Source: Adiantum capillus-veneris
Lineage: Eukaryota > Streptophyta > Polypodiopsida > Polypodiales > Pteridaceae
DNA length: 64,000 nt
Assembly: GCA_014529385.2 (NCBI GenBank)
Contig: CM043946.1
Span: 39,871,558-39,935,557 of the forward strand
Reading direction: 5' to 3'
Shown here: positions 31,792 through 42,854 of the stretch, in pieces
How positions within the stretch are numbered: position 1 is the first letter of the stretch
Layout of the letters: each line of letters begins with the position of its first letter
The notes under the pieces: model-generated
What the model was told of the DNA's origin: nothing
Database searches by the model: none
What the model saw: the letters and a program-made list of their open reading frames with translations, nothing else
Translations under genes and position numbers: made by a program

Positions 31792-31828
<37 letters not shown>

Positions 31829-32073
31829 TTCATAGCCTATATCTACGTACCTCAAAACTATATCATGTAAAATATATATGGAAGGAGCTCAAAAATGCAA
31901 TCCAAATGCACTACTCTCTGACAAATTTGAAGGTAAAATACTCAAGTTATAGCCATTTGAAGAAATGCAAAAATCGATGGACCGTGGCCACACACCCATC
32001 CTCATTTGTGTAGAGAGTATATCCCAAATGATTTTTTGCCCCTGAAGGGCCGTTTTGGGGTTCATATTTTCCT
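31717..32073. mobile_element. MITE-like element with terminal inverted repeats
   Basis: GGAAAAATATGAACCCC followed by AAAAGGGCC at the left (31717-31743) is mirrored at the right (32047-32073, GGGCCGTTTTGGGG then TTCATATTTTCC). About 25 bases match with one or two differences. The 300-base interior is AT-rich and non-coding apart from a G homopolymer. A clear target-site duplication is not found, so the superfamily is open. Confidence 0.55.
31792..31826. repeat. G homopolymer (35 bases)
   Basis: The longest of the G runs in the window, inside the MITE-like element. Confidence 0.95.
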
Positions 32074-32099
32074 TAATGAGTTACAAACACTCTCTTCAC

Positions 32100-33738
32100 T
32101 GATCAAGAGATCCATCAAGGTGTACTTCCAAACAACCATGCTTTAAAATGCAGATTCCATCCCTGTTGGACACCGATAGCATGCCCCTTCCAGAATGAGA
32201 AAACATTGGTGTAGCCAGAGTGTGTCAACTATAGTAGAGGGCACAAGTAGTGGTATGTATGCTGACAGGTGCAGGGCAAAGTGCTAAAGCAGGTATGGAA
32301 GGCTTGGATAGGAAGGTGATAGCGGAGATGTATGTCTAATGTGGTGCTTTAGGCCAAAAGGGCTTCAAAATGGCCCACATGGGATGGAAAGTGTTTGTTT
32401 TGAAGTGCTGGATTTTTACTTTGAAATCTAGTGCTCAAAGTGCTGAACGAGCTGGTTCAGACGGCTCCTCAAATGGAGCTACATTGTGGAAGATATGCCA
32501 GTTCAAAGTTGAGGTGGTTTGCAGATTCCCGACCGATAGGGCAAGTGGAGACAGGTGGTCAAAGCTTATATGAATGCATGGGCCTGAAGTGCTCATCATG
32601 TGGAGCATGTCAATCTTTTTAGATTGTCAAGTGGAGTTTGGATCCGCCAGATATGGCAGTTTGAAGTTGATGGCGCTTATCAATCGGGAGGAACTTGTTA
32701 TTTTTTCCGTTTTTGTCGCATCGGTTGAAGAGTGTCCAACAAAGTCAAAGTGTGGCCAAGATGGGGGAGCTCACAGCTGGCAAAGAGGCATTCCATTTGG
32801 TTTTCATGGGTCAGGGACCCAATCACCAGGTAGAGAGTGGCAAGTGACTGAAGCAAGGGATTTTTTTTTTAATGACTTTGGCTTTGCATTGCAGTTGTTG
32901 TTGTTGGTGGTGGCCTCGCGGCAGTGATGATGTGTGAGGAGAAACAGTGGGAGCACCGACGGTGCCATCGGTGCTCTAATTAAGAGGTGATGCTCGTGGT
33001 GGTGTGGGCCTCAAGCAAGATGTTCAGAATAGCAAGAGTGCCTTCACATGCATAGAGTGGGTCCAAAAATAGAAAAAAGGCCAATTAAAAAAGGTCAGTT
33101 GAAAATAACCAAAGGCTCCCACACCCTTGAGAGGACCATTTTGTTTTGAAGTTTCAAGCGGAGGAGCTCAAGGGAGTTCTCGGTAGGGGAAGAAGTATTT
33201 GGACAATAGGAGGGTTCTCAGTGAGGAGAACTCCATGAGGAAGAAGGTTGTTGAAGTTGGTCTTTTGCGCTCCTCATGCCCGTGGCAACAGAGTTGATGG
33301 TAGCAAGTTTCATGGTGTTGTTGTAGACGGTGTTTTTATCATAATTGGAGCAAATCATATTAGAATCCTGTAACCTTTCTTCCCCTTTCTCCCCTTCTTG
33401 TCTTTGCTCTTCTCCAACTGTTTGGTGCTGGTGTGTGAGATATGTGTGCCTCCTTGATCCTTTGTGTGTGAGAGAGAAAGAGAGAGTGGTGTGTGATGTG
33501 TGAAGGTTGTAAACGGGAAAAATGGTGTGGTGTATTGTCAATTGGTGATGTTAAGAGTGCCTGCAGTGGTATGTGTGAAAATGGTGGTTTGTATGTGGAT
33601 TGTGTCAAGTTCTAAGATGAATTCTAGTGGATTGGGGTGTTGTGTATATCTTGAGCTATAGAGAGGCATTGTGTTTGTGTTTTAGGCATGTTCCCTTTCC
33701 CCCTTTCCATCTTCTGGCACCCCCACTAAGGAGCATCT
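32100..33738 (-). repeat. Second copy of the 1-1065 repeat and unassigned sequence
   Basis: About 32211-32400 matches 1-205 on the opposite strand. From 33550 to 33240 the minus strand looks like a CT/CA-rich leader followed by a short frame (MICSNYDKNTVYNN ..., 33360-33220) but nothing recognisable. I cannot support a gene here. Confidence 0.45.
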
Positions 33739-33834
33739 GATTGCACACTAAGTAACAGACTCTCTATTGTGTGCCTTGAGCTTCCTTCGTCTTCTCCAAG
33801 CTGTGTATGTTTCTCTGCAACCCTAATTCCAACA
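33739..33834 (+). repeat. Truncated LTR of the Copia-D family
   Basis: Matches the last about 90 bases of the Copia-D LTR (GTGTGCCTTGAGCTTCC ... TTCCAACA). It abuts Copia-B2 integrase at 33835 (TTAAGGAG), so a Copia-D-type element seems to have inserted into Copia-B2 and lost everything but this end. Confidence 0.85.
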
Positions 33835-35555
33835 TTAAGGAGATACACCCACACCTTTCTTGTAGAATCATCTATGAACGTGAGAAATTAGTTTATCCCC
33901 CCTAGAGTTTTATGTGGCATTGGACCACACAAATCACTATGCACTAAGTCTAGGGGTTCACCTAATTTCTTGTTCAATGGCGAAGATGTCAACCTAGTAT
34001 GTTTGCCGTATAGACAATGCTCACACAATGGAAAGTTTGTGTAATTTAACACAAGTAAGTAGCCAAAACTCTGAAGTTTTTTCATTACCTTTTGGCTAAT
34101 ATTCCCTAGCCATCTATGCCACAACTTAGTAGACGGCAACTCGTCAACATAGATAGAGTGTTCGTCAACACTTGAAACAAACATAGAGTACAAGGATCCA
34201 TTTTTATGACCGTTCATCATGACAAGGTTGCTCTTGCGGATCAGCCAAGAACGAATACCAAAAACTATAGTGTAACCAAGGTTATCCAATTGCTCTATAG
34301 AAAGCAAGCTCTTTGTAAGCTTGGGTACATGTCTGACATTCTACAACACAAAATTAGTGCTATTATTCATCTCAAGTTTCACATGACCAATGCCAATAAT
34401 GTCAAGCTCATAGGAGTCACCAAGCTTGACTATGCCATGCATGGATGCATAAGAGGAAAACCACTCTGTATGCGGTGTAACATGAAAATTTGCACCAGAA
34501 TTAAGAATCCAATTCTGTGCATAACCCTCATCTTGTGCAACCAAAGCATCTGGAGTGAGATCTGAAGAGAAAATGAGAACATCTGAGGGATCTTCTGTCA
34601 CCTCTGCATTAATCTCTATTAGCATAATGTTCATCACACTGAAGGAGGAGCATCCTCTATTGCAGTGGTAGGTATGGGAGACTCAACCACATTGAGCTCC
34701 TCAATCTTTATCATACTTTTGCCTTTGCCAAAATTATATTTTTGCATGTTTTTTTAATCTCTTAGGAAACTGTGACAATCCTTTTTGTAATGGCCCTCCT
34801 TATGACAATAGTAACATTCGACATTTCTGGGACTGCGGTCTCTACTTGAGTTCATGTGTCTGCTAGGACTACGAGGATTTTGCTCTCTACTTTTGCTTTT
34901 GTATTTGTTCCTGTCACGGCCTCTTGCATTTGTTGAACTACCAGCCATATATGCATCTCCATGACTAGCACCATCGAGAGATTTACATCAAATTTCTTCA
35001 GTGAGCAACACATTTGTGACGTCATTGAACACTAACTTTCCATTTGGAGCCAAATTGCTAATGGATGTGCAAAAGATGTCCCATGAACTGGATAGAGAGC
35101 ATAACAAGAATATATACTTGAGTTCGTCGTCAAACTCCTTAAAGCCCTGAGATGTCAACTAACTCAACAAGAAGTTGAACTCATTTAAGTGACCAAAAAT
35201 TGTGCTACCTTCTTTCATGTTAAGCTTCATAAGCTTTTTCATGAGAAAAACTTTGTTGGATGCACTTTTTCTCTCCCATGCTAAACATAAGATATCCCAA
35301 AGTTCCTTGGTTGTTGTCTTCCCTATAAAAGTGAAGAACACTGACTCGGCTAGATGTAGACATATCGTAGCCATCACTCTCGCATCCAAAACTTCCCACT
35401 CAGCTTTTGTATTGTCATCATCCACTGCATACTTTCAACGGTTTTGATAGGCCTTTGTTTGTCAAAACATCCTTCATGCACTCTTTCCACATGGTGAAGT
35501 TGTTGCTGTCAAACTTGCGAATGAAATACTCCTCCTTTTCTGAAGAAAAAGCCAT
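33835..35555 (-). pseudogene. Copia-B2 gag, protease and integrase start
   Basis: Minus strand, gag start MAFSSEKEEYFIRKFDSNNF at 35555 (an upstream Met at 35675 lies in the leader). ELWDILCLAWERKSASNKVF, then zinc knuckle CYYCHKEGHYKKDC near 34815. The protease active site is altered (NSGAN instead of DSGAS, near 34500). GAG-pre-integrase (ELPSTKLWHRWLGNISQ) and HSDLCGPMPHKTLGG follow before the break at 33835. Very similar to Copia-B1 at 15378-16986. Copia-B2 lacks the rest of pol. Confidence 0.88.
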
Positions 35556-37261
35556 CACTGACAAGAGGGTTTGAGAGGTGCCAAAATATGGCGAGGAGCT
35601 GCAGAAACTTGGGCACAGTAACATTTGTATCGAGAGAAAAATCTCAACCAAAATAAGGTCAAAAGGTGCCAACAATGAAAGTCACAACTCGCGGAAGGAA
35701 ATCCGGTAGAGTCTCCTTCGTATGACGAGTCAAAACTCAACTCAAAATACGCATAAATGTGCCAACTGCACTAATTGGGTATCAAAAATTGATACTTTCG
35801 CTGCCAATGTGATCGCCAACTCGGCGTCAAAAGCGTATGAAACCGTCCAGATACATTTCCTATGGCAAGGGTACCAAAAGTGGGGAACTCCAGCTACCTG
35901 TATCATCGAAGGTGTCTCAACATTCGAGCACACCCAATCTCAATAATACCTCACGCTATCGACCCTCCAAAGGCTAATGCAAACACAAATGGACTAGCCA
36001 CAGTCTTAGAAAGGGCTCTTCCAGTCCGAGTCTCAGAAAAGACCGGTAAAAACTACCAACATAGAAAAGAATGGCTCCACACGTAATACAAATGGGCAGT
36101 GTCCACAACTCAACGTACATGAGTGACCCCGCTCGAACGGGCGCCAAGAACTATTGCATGCAGTAAAAGTGATCCCTGCGGGGATATCTTCTCTCAAGAG
36201 AGCTCAGTAGCACTAGGTGTGCTCACAGCAAAATGCATCTGTCAACGCATCTGTCTGCAGAGAATCTGTTGTCGAAATGACTGTCGAATCGCCTATGAAA
36301 GCCCTGTGTCTAGAAACCTAGAGAATCTGTGTGTAAATCGGTTGAAAAGACCCTTGTAACCTATAACTTGCATGACGGTGTCACTATGTACCAATTTTTG
36401 CTGCTGGGCAGGAATGTGCTAGTCGAATAGTGCCAAAGGAGTCGTAGTCAAAAATCGTGCCGTAGAGCGTAATCGGTGCACTTGGTGCCGATGCCAACGG
36501 CGGGTGTCACTCCTCTATGGTAGAGGCACCTCACCCGTGTGTGGGGCGAGCACAGCTATCAATCGCGGGGAAAAATCGTCCGCGTGAAACTTGTGGCGGG
36601 TCGGATGCCAAGAAATTTGCCGCAATGTGTAAGGATGTGAAGACGGTGTGCTAGAAATGGTGTTGAGACGTTGAGGTCGTCGAGAAACTGAGTCTATGTC
36701 AAAAGATGAAAGCAATGTTGCCTTTTGCCGCCGGATGGAAGTAGCTAGTCGAGTAGTCGTAGACGCGCCGAGATTGAGGTCGGTGATGCTCAAAGCCACT
36801 GTCGGTGCGTATACTCTCTCTCAATGCCTAAGAATGGAGATGCCCCTTACCCAATCACTCTCTCTCTCTCTCTCACTCTACGTGTCTCAAGTTCGGTCTC
36901 TCTACTCATGCTGTCCCTGTGTGAGCTGGGTCAAGAAGTCGAGATTGTCAAACACAAGCTCAAAAAAAATGGCTGATCTTTCTCTCTCACACAAGTTCAA
37001 AGTCGATGCCATTTCTCTATCCTCTCCCTACTTCGATGCCGAGAATTTGAGGCTAAAATCCAAAACCAATGGCGCTCGAGAGAGCAAAGTATGTGTGTGG
37101 GTGTGTCCTCTACTACTGCGGGGAGAGGTGTGGGTGACCAGGGTCAGAGGTCGATGTGTCGAGGATTTGGTGGTGGGAGCAACCCCTTGCACACAAAGCT
37201 CAAACCTTTAAAAAAATTTGATTTCTCTGTCCTGACGAGCTGCTTGCAGAACGACTGATGA

Positions 37262-37277
37262 GGGGGGGGGGGGGGGG
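37262..37277. repeat. G homopolymer (16 bases)
   Basis: In the Copia-B2 leader; the Copia-B1 leader has GATGAGGCTGTGTG at the matching place (about 42808), so the run is specific to this copy. Confidence 0.9.
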
Positions 37278-37293
37278 AGTGTGTGGGTCTTGC

Positions 37294-37441
37294 GTGTGTG
37301 TGTGTGTGTGTGCACACTGTGGCAAATCAGGGCAAAATTGCGTATCTCCTCCTGTAGTGCTACCTCTCTGCTCGGATTTGCAGCTCACGGCTCCTTCACG
37401 GTAAAACGTTATACATAGTGTGTAGCGTTGGTACCCCAATT

Positions 37442-37479
<38 letters not shown>
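37294..37479. repeat. (GT)n microsatellites
   Basis: Two GT tracts (37294-37311 and 37443-37479) in the Copia-B2 leader; a GT tract also sits at the matching place of the Copia-B1 leader (42818-42853). Confidence 0.9.
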
Positions 37480-37480
<1 letters not shown>

Positions 37481-37698
37481 CAACACAACCACACAATCAA
37501 CTGCCGACTACTCACGGCATTTTCCCCCACTTTGTTGCTCCTCGATGTCCAATTCCTGGGGTCAATTTTTGGCTTGATTTCAAAAGATTCTTTGCACACA
37601 AGCTTCGACTTGATGCTTGTTCACAACAATGCCCTTTGAGCTTGTACTCGAAGCTCCCTGCACTGTTAGGCTTTTTCCCCATACTCTACATAGTGCTC

Positions 37699-37988
37699 TG
37701 TTAACCCTCACACACATTCCTATCACCTACAATGGGCGTTGTATTATTTATTTGGTAGACTCAAGCACCAGGCCTGTCGGTCCAATAGGAAAAGGGTAAG
37801 AGTGATCGCCGATGAGAGGCGCACTCTAACTGGAACATTCAAAGGATTAGTTGGCTAAGCATGGGCGCCCAAGTGTGAATGGGACGAGCTCATATAAAAG
37901 TCAACTAAACCTAAAATTCACTCATTCTCTCATTTGTGCAATTGAAGAGTGCTCTTGCTCCATCTCCATATTCTTCTTCTTCATCTCC

Positions 37989-38023
<35 letters not shown>

Positions 38024-38301
38024 CGTGAGAGAGAGAGAGGGAGAGAGAGAGTGTGTGTGTGCGATCGAGCATTGCGACGACGGCACATTGGCGGCGAAGC
38101 GGTTGAGCACGGCGTAGCGGCGGCTCCTTCTTCTTCGTGGCGAGGAATCCTCCATGACAGCAAGCGTAGAGCGGTGAGTGACACACCATCACCATATTTG
38201 AGCTTACTAGTTTAGGCTAGTTGCATGCTTGGAGCCATTTGTGGCTCGTACACAGTGTATCGGCAAGCTCCTTGCATTGACACGTGCGACAGACGCGCAC
38301 A
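37699..38301 (+). repeat. 5' LTR of Gypsy-1
   Basis: 603 bases from TGTTAACCCTCACAC to ACGCGCACA. It has a TATA-like ATATAAAAGTC near 37892, a (GT)n/(GA)n tract at 37990-38062, and the palindrome-like GGAGCCATTTGTGGCTC near 38230. Confidence 0.9.
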
Positions 38302-38305
38302 TTTT

Positions 38306-38322
38306 TGGCACCACTGCCGGGA
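38306..38322 (+). other. Primer-binding site of Gypsy-1
   Basis: TGGCACCACTGCCGGGA, close to the TGGCGCC-TTGCCGGGG site (tRNA-Asp type) used by plant Athila-like gypsy elements. Four bases after the LTR. Confidence 0.7.
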
Positions 38323-39179
38323 AAATGCCATACACTAAGCTTGAGTGGCACTCTGTGTTTTTTTGTGGTGCAATTTCAATTGTAGGAAAGGTAGAGAAGG
38401 AAGCTGTGTGTGTTGAGAAGAAGGATTTTGTTTTTCTATTGTGTATTTCTTTGTTAATGAGGTTTTGAAAGGTACTGTGTTTTCTCTGTGATAAGGTGTT
38501 AGTATTAAGGTTGTAGATCCATAATGTTAGTTCTCTGTGATATAAAGTACAGTAAGAGCTAATGAAGTGTGTTAGTGTGTAACAGTAGGTGTATTAAATG
38601 TAAGTAGGTAGGTAGAGTGTGTGTATGCTCGCGCGCAGGCCGCGGCGACCTTATCCCCCAAAAAAATTTAAAGGTAGGACCGGGATCGAAAATATCTCCC
38701 AGACCCAAGTCCAAGCTCACGCTCAGGCTCAGGCCTCAGTCGCCCTTTAAAATTACGTATTTTAGCTTCACACGTAGCTAAAAATTGACATTTTTAAGGA
38801 CCAACGGAGCTTCAGGTGACCGAAGGTTGTGCTGTAAAGAACACCACGGCCCTCTGAGTGATACGCTCGTTTTGAGCTATCACACACTTTAATAAAAAAC
38901 CGATCATTAAAAAACATAAAAAAATGAGTGAAAACAAACGCCTAAAAAAGTAAGCGGTTAACCTTCGAGGTTATTCGCCGATGCTTGTAGGGTGCCAAAG
39001 GCACATGCATCTGCGCTCTGGTCGTGTGCTAGAGACGGAGCAACTAGAGAGAATTTCGACTTATTGCGAGTTCTCGATATCCACCTACCTTAGGTTCCGG
39101 GCCCTCGGCAAGGACCCAAGGTAGTATCAACCAAGACCCAAACATAGAGGTTAGTGACTCTTCCTTTGACTACGACGTC
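38323..39179 (+). other. Gypsy-1 leader
   Basis: About 860 bases between primer site and first gag frame. No coding signal; possible packaging and dimerisation region by position only. Confidence 0.5.
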
Positions 39180-41060
39180 ATGGAGGGTTTCCCAATGTCT
39201 AATCCCGATAGCTCAAGCCAAGACATGCATGCCATGCGCCCGCGGTACGGGCCGAGCGTGCTTAGTCGCTTGAAGGAAACCCTTAGTAGATCCACTCGCT
39301 CCAAACATGGAGCTAATGATGTAAATGAGGGGCGTGGGGAAGTAAATTCTCCATTCATGACCAACACATATCCTATGCCCTTAGAGAATGTGCACGTGAA
39401 TACTCCATTCACTGCACCCCCTGACTCTTCAAAACTATTCCCCTCCGAGGTCATATTACCCAATCGTAGAAGCCTTGCTGAAATGCAAGAGGTTGAGCGA
39501 TATATCATTGCGGCTAGGGAAAAGAAAGTCGAGAGCTTACGCAAGGTGGAGCATTGAAGAGAGTTAAAAGCGAAAGCCCCTATGTCAATATCCCTGCTAA
39601 GAGAGTAACCTGACTTATCAACCGCTAAGGGCCAGCCCCTAGAAAGCCACATTGCATCTAGCTCAAAGGACACCCCTAGCACCTCAATCCTAGATAGAGC
39701 GTTCTTAAATGAGAACTAGGAGTACGAACTACAAACGGAAACTCTTACTGACCTATACACAGGTCACACTTATCACGTGGGTTGGTTAGATATCCTACAA
39801 TACATAATGGGTGCTACTAGTGTGGAGGATCAACAACAAAGAGTTTGTGAGGTCATCCATAGGGTCATTGAGTTAGAGAGACAGAATAAGGGGATCAACA
39901 TGCCTTCAACGGGACTCATGAGATTCTTGGATACAGAAAAGTCTAAACAACCAACCTTATCACAAATAGAAACTCCCTCAGTAAGTCCGATGGATCCCCC
40001 ATATGTTGTTTTGCCAGGGGTCTCGGTGCAATCTGAGCCCAGAAGTGATAGCTTTACCTTTCCAAGTCTAGCTCATGTTTCCCTTGATGACACCACGGCT
40101 ACCATGCCTACCCCAATGATGGGCATGCCGAGAAACACGCCATGGACCTTATTCGTTAGTAAAGCACCACTACATGGTAGCTCAATGCCTGCAACAGTAC
40201 CCACAAGTGTGTACCAAGTGTATACACCCATGGGTCCTCGTACTCATGTAGTCCCTACCCCTGCCATTGTTTCAACAACCTATGCTCCACAACCACAACA
40301 CCCAAGTTCTTATTTCCATGGGACTATACCGGCTAGCATTAGCATGTCATATCCGACATCTGCTATGCCTAGGGCCACACGTATGAACTTTGGGCCACCA
40401 CATGGCACAACATTGTACCCAACGTGGAACCCAAGGGCTTCCTATGCGCCAAGCCCAATGCCAATACCTACTCCACATGTAGTCTCTGGAGCACCTCCAT
40501 TCACGGTGCCTGCTGACTTAGGTGACTTGGCAACATTTGCTCAAGCTATTGGTCGATCTATTGCTGAGAATATGCATAACACGCCTGATAGAGAGCCTAG
40601 AAGTAAAGCAGTACAAATAGCCAAGCTCACACAAAAATTTAGTGGAGACGGGGATGTGAGAAAGCATATCAAAGTGTTTAAATAAATATGCGATTCTCTA
40701 GGGAACACAACGACCTGCATAAGAATAATGCTTGCAGCTTAACCTTAAGTGAAAAGGTTGGGGATTGGTATAGAACCCTAAGGGTGAAAGAAAAAACAAT
40801 TTACCCTACTCTTAGGAGACTGTTCTTGAAAGAATACATACAAGAGGGAGTGCTTTGGGGTGTAGCCTCTCAGCTCCAGAAACCCCAATGAGAGGAAGGA
40901 GAGTCGGTGAGAGACTTTATTAGTCGCTTGAAGCATTTGAATTCTCGTTGGAATCCAAATGAGCGCTTCAATAATAATCAATTTCTTGATAGATTCATTA
41001 GGGGATTACGACATGAGGATATCTACAATGGCCTAGTCATTAGAGGTATCACCACTTGGT
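39180..41060 (+). pseudogene. Gypsy-1 gag, N-terminal part
   Basis: Frames 39180-39557 (starts MEGFPMSNPDSSSQDMH), 39777-40685 and 40688-41060. The middle frame has a long Pro/Thr/Met-rich stretch and ends FSGDGDVRKHIKVF. The last piece shows the retrotransposon gag core: LTLSEKVGDWYRTLRVKEKT, a YPTLRRLFLKEY phrase, then DFISRLKHLNSRWNP and FLDRFIRGLRHEDIYNGL. It stops at RGITTW at the breakpoint; the minus-strand continuation is SEAVTTNAIQ at 15377. Broken by several stops. Confidence 0.78.
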
Positions 41061-41061
41061 C
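41060..41061. other. Right inversion breakpoint
   Basis: Plus-strand Gypsy-1 gag (...CACCACTTGG) meets minus-strand Copia-B1 gag (TCCCAAAGTTCC). Compared with Copia-B2 (CATAAGATATCCCAAAG) only three or four bases of Copia-B1 are missing between the two breakpoints. Confidence 0.8.
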
Positions 41062-41322
41062 CCAAAGTTCCTTGGTTGTTTTCTTCCCTATGATAGTGAA
41101 GAAGACTAACTCGGCTAGATGTAGACATATCGTAGCCATGGCTTTTGCATCCAAAAGCTGCCATTGAGCTTGTGTATAATCATCATCCTCTGCGTGCTCT
41201 TTCAACGGTTCTGAGAGGCCTTTGTTTATCAAAACATCTTTCATGCGCTCTTTCCACATGGTGAAGTTGTTGCCATCGAACTTCCGAATGACATACTCCT
41301 CCTTTTCTGAAGAAGAAGCCAT
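41061..41322 (-). pseudogene. Copia-B1 gag, N-terminal part
   Basis: Starts MASSSEKEEYVIRKFDGNNF at 41322 and reads to KKTTKELWD at the breakpoint. It is the homologue of Copia-B2 35555-35290 and continues, after the inversion, at 15378 (AWERKSASNKVF). The last residues of the open frame (QVVIPLMTRPL) come from Gypsy-1 read backwards. Confidence 0.88.
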
Positions 41323-42821
41323 CGCTGAGACAAGAGGGTTTGAGAGGTGCCAAACTATGGCAAGAAGCTGTAGAAATTTGGGCAGAGTAACCTTTGTATC
41401 GGGAGTAAAATCTCAACCGAAATAGACTCAAAAGTGCCAACAATGAAAGTCACGACTCACGGGAAGGAAATCCGGCAGAGTCTCCTTTGTATGAGGATTC
41501 AAAACTCAACTCAAAATGAACATAAATGTGCCAACTGCACTAACTGGGCATTTGCTGCACAAAACCACTACTGTGTGACTGCCAACTCGACGTCAAAAGC
41601 ATAAATAACCGTCCAGATACATATCCTATGGTGAGGGTACCGTAAAGGGAAACTCCAGCTACCTGTATCACCGAAGGTGTCTCAACATTAGAGCACACCC
41701 CAGCTCAAAGAAAACCTCACGCTATCGACCCTCCAAAAGGCTAATGCAGACACAAATGGACTAGCCACGGTCTCAAAAAGGGCTCTTCCGGTCCGAGTCT
41801 CAGAAACGGCCAAGAAAAAACTGCCAAAATAGCCAAAAATGGCTCCACACGTAGTACAGTGGGCAGTGTTCGCAACTTAACGTACATGAGTAAAATGATG
41901 CTCAAACAGGCGCCAAGGACTGCTGCATGCAGTGAAAGTGATCCCTTCGAGGATATCTACTCTCAAAAGAGCTCAATAGCACTATGTGTGCTCAGAACGA
42001 AATGCATATGTCAACGCATCTGCCCGTAGAGAATCTACTATCGAAATGACTGCCAAATCGCCTGTGAAAGTGCTGTGTCTGGTAACCTGGAGAATCTGTG
42101 AGTGAATGGGCTGAAAAAACCCCCTGTAACCTGTAACCTGTGTGTCGGTGTCGCTATGTGCCGATTTCTGCCTTCGGGCAGAAATATGCTAGTCGAATAG
42201 CCGCCAAAGGTGTCGTATCCGTAAACTATGTCGTATAGGGCGATCGGTGCGCTCGGTGCGCTCGGTGCCGATGCCGGGTGTCACTCCTCTATGACAGAGG
42301 TACCTCACCCGCGCATGTCGCAAGCAAGGCCGTCGATCGCGGGAACGCGCTCATCTGGGGAAACGCCCGGTGTCTGGGTCAGATGTCGGAGATCTGCCAC
42401 AATGAGCAGTGTCGAGCCGGTACGCATGAGCGGTGTCGATGTCGATGTCGCTTTCCGCCGCCGCCGCCGCCGCCGGGCGGAAGTGGCTAGCCGAGTAGCC
42501 GTAGAACGCCAATGCTCAAAGCGGAGAAGGACGCCGAGATCGAACTGATGCCAAATAATGCAGGGCTTACTCACCCGCACATGTAGCCGAACACAATGTG
42601 TCTGTCTTGCTCAAGCTCTCTCTCTCTCTCTCACGCTTGTCCATGGGGCATGTGTGTGAGCCGGTCAAGGAGTCGGGGGTCGGAGCATCAAAATGGGGTT
42701 TTGTCGAGGGCTCTGTGTGGGAATGAGCCCTTGCACACAAAAAAGGTTTTAAGGCTATAAAAAAATTTCGATATTTTTTATTGCTGGTGCCAGCGCTGAC
42801 GAATCAGAGGATGAGGCTGTG

Positions 42822-42854
<33 letters not shown>

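Larger units (their letters stand above)
35556..37693 (-). other. Copia-B2 leader, second part
   Basis: Homologous to the Copia-B1 leader at 41323-43734 (shared phrases around 35690/41470, 35870/41640, 36230/42010, 36500/42280 and 36660/42400). No frame is conserved as protein. With 1248-1440 it makes a leader of about 2.3 kb, long for a copia element. It ends at the TGCTC target copy beside the Gypsy-1 LTR. Confidence 0.75.
37699..41060 (+). mobile_element. Gypsy-1, 5' portion
   Basis: 5' LTR, primer site, leader and the first part of gag of the element whose remainder is at 1441-15377 on the minus strand. It is cut within gag at 41060 where Copia-B1 begins. The five bases before the LTR (TGCTC, 37694-37698) pair with those beside the 3' LTR at 1436-1440. 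Confidence 0.85.

Noticed and set aside
35676-36800. Short plus-strand frames in the Copia-B2 leader as host genes
   Set aside because: None is conserved in the homologous Copia-B1 leader and none has a recognisable domain.
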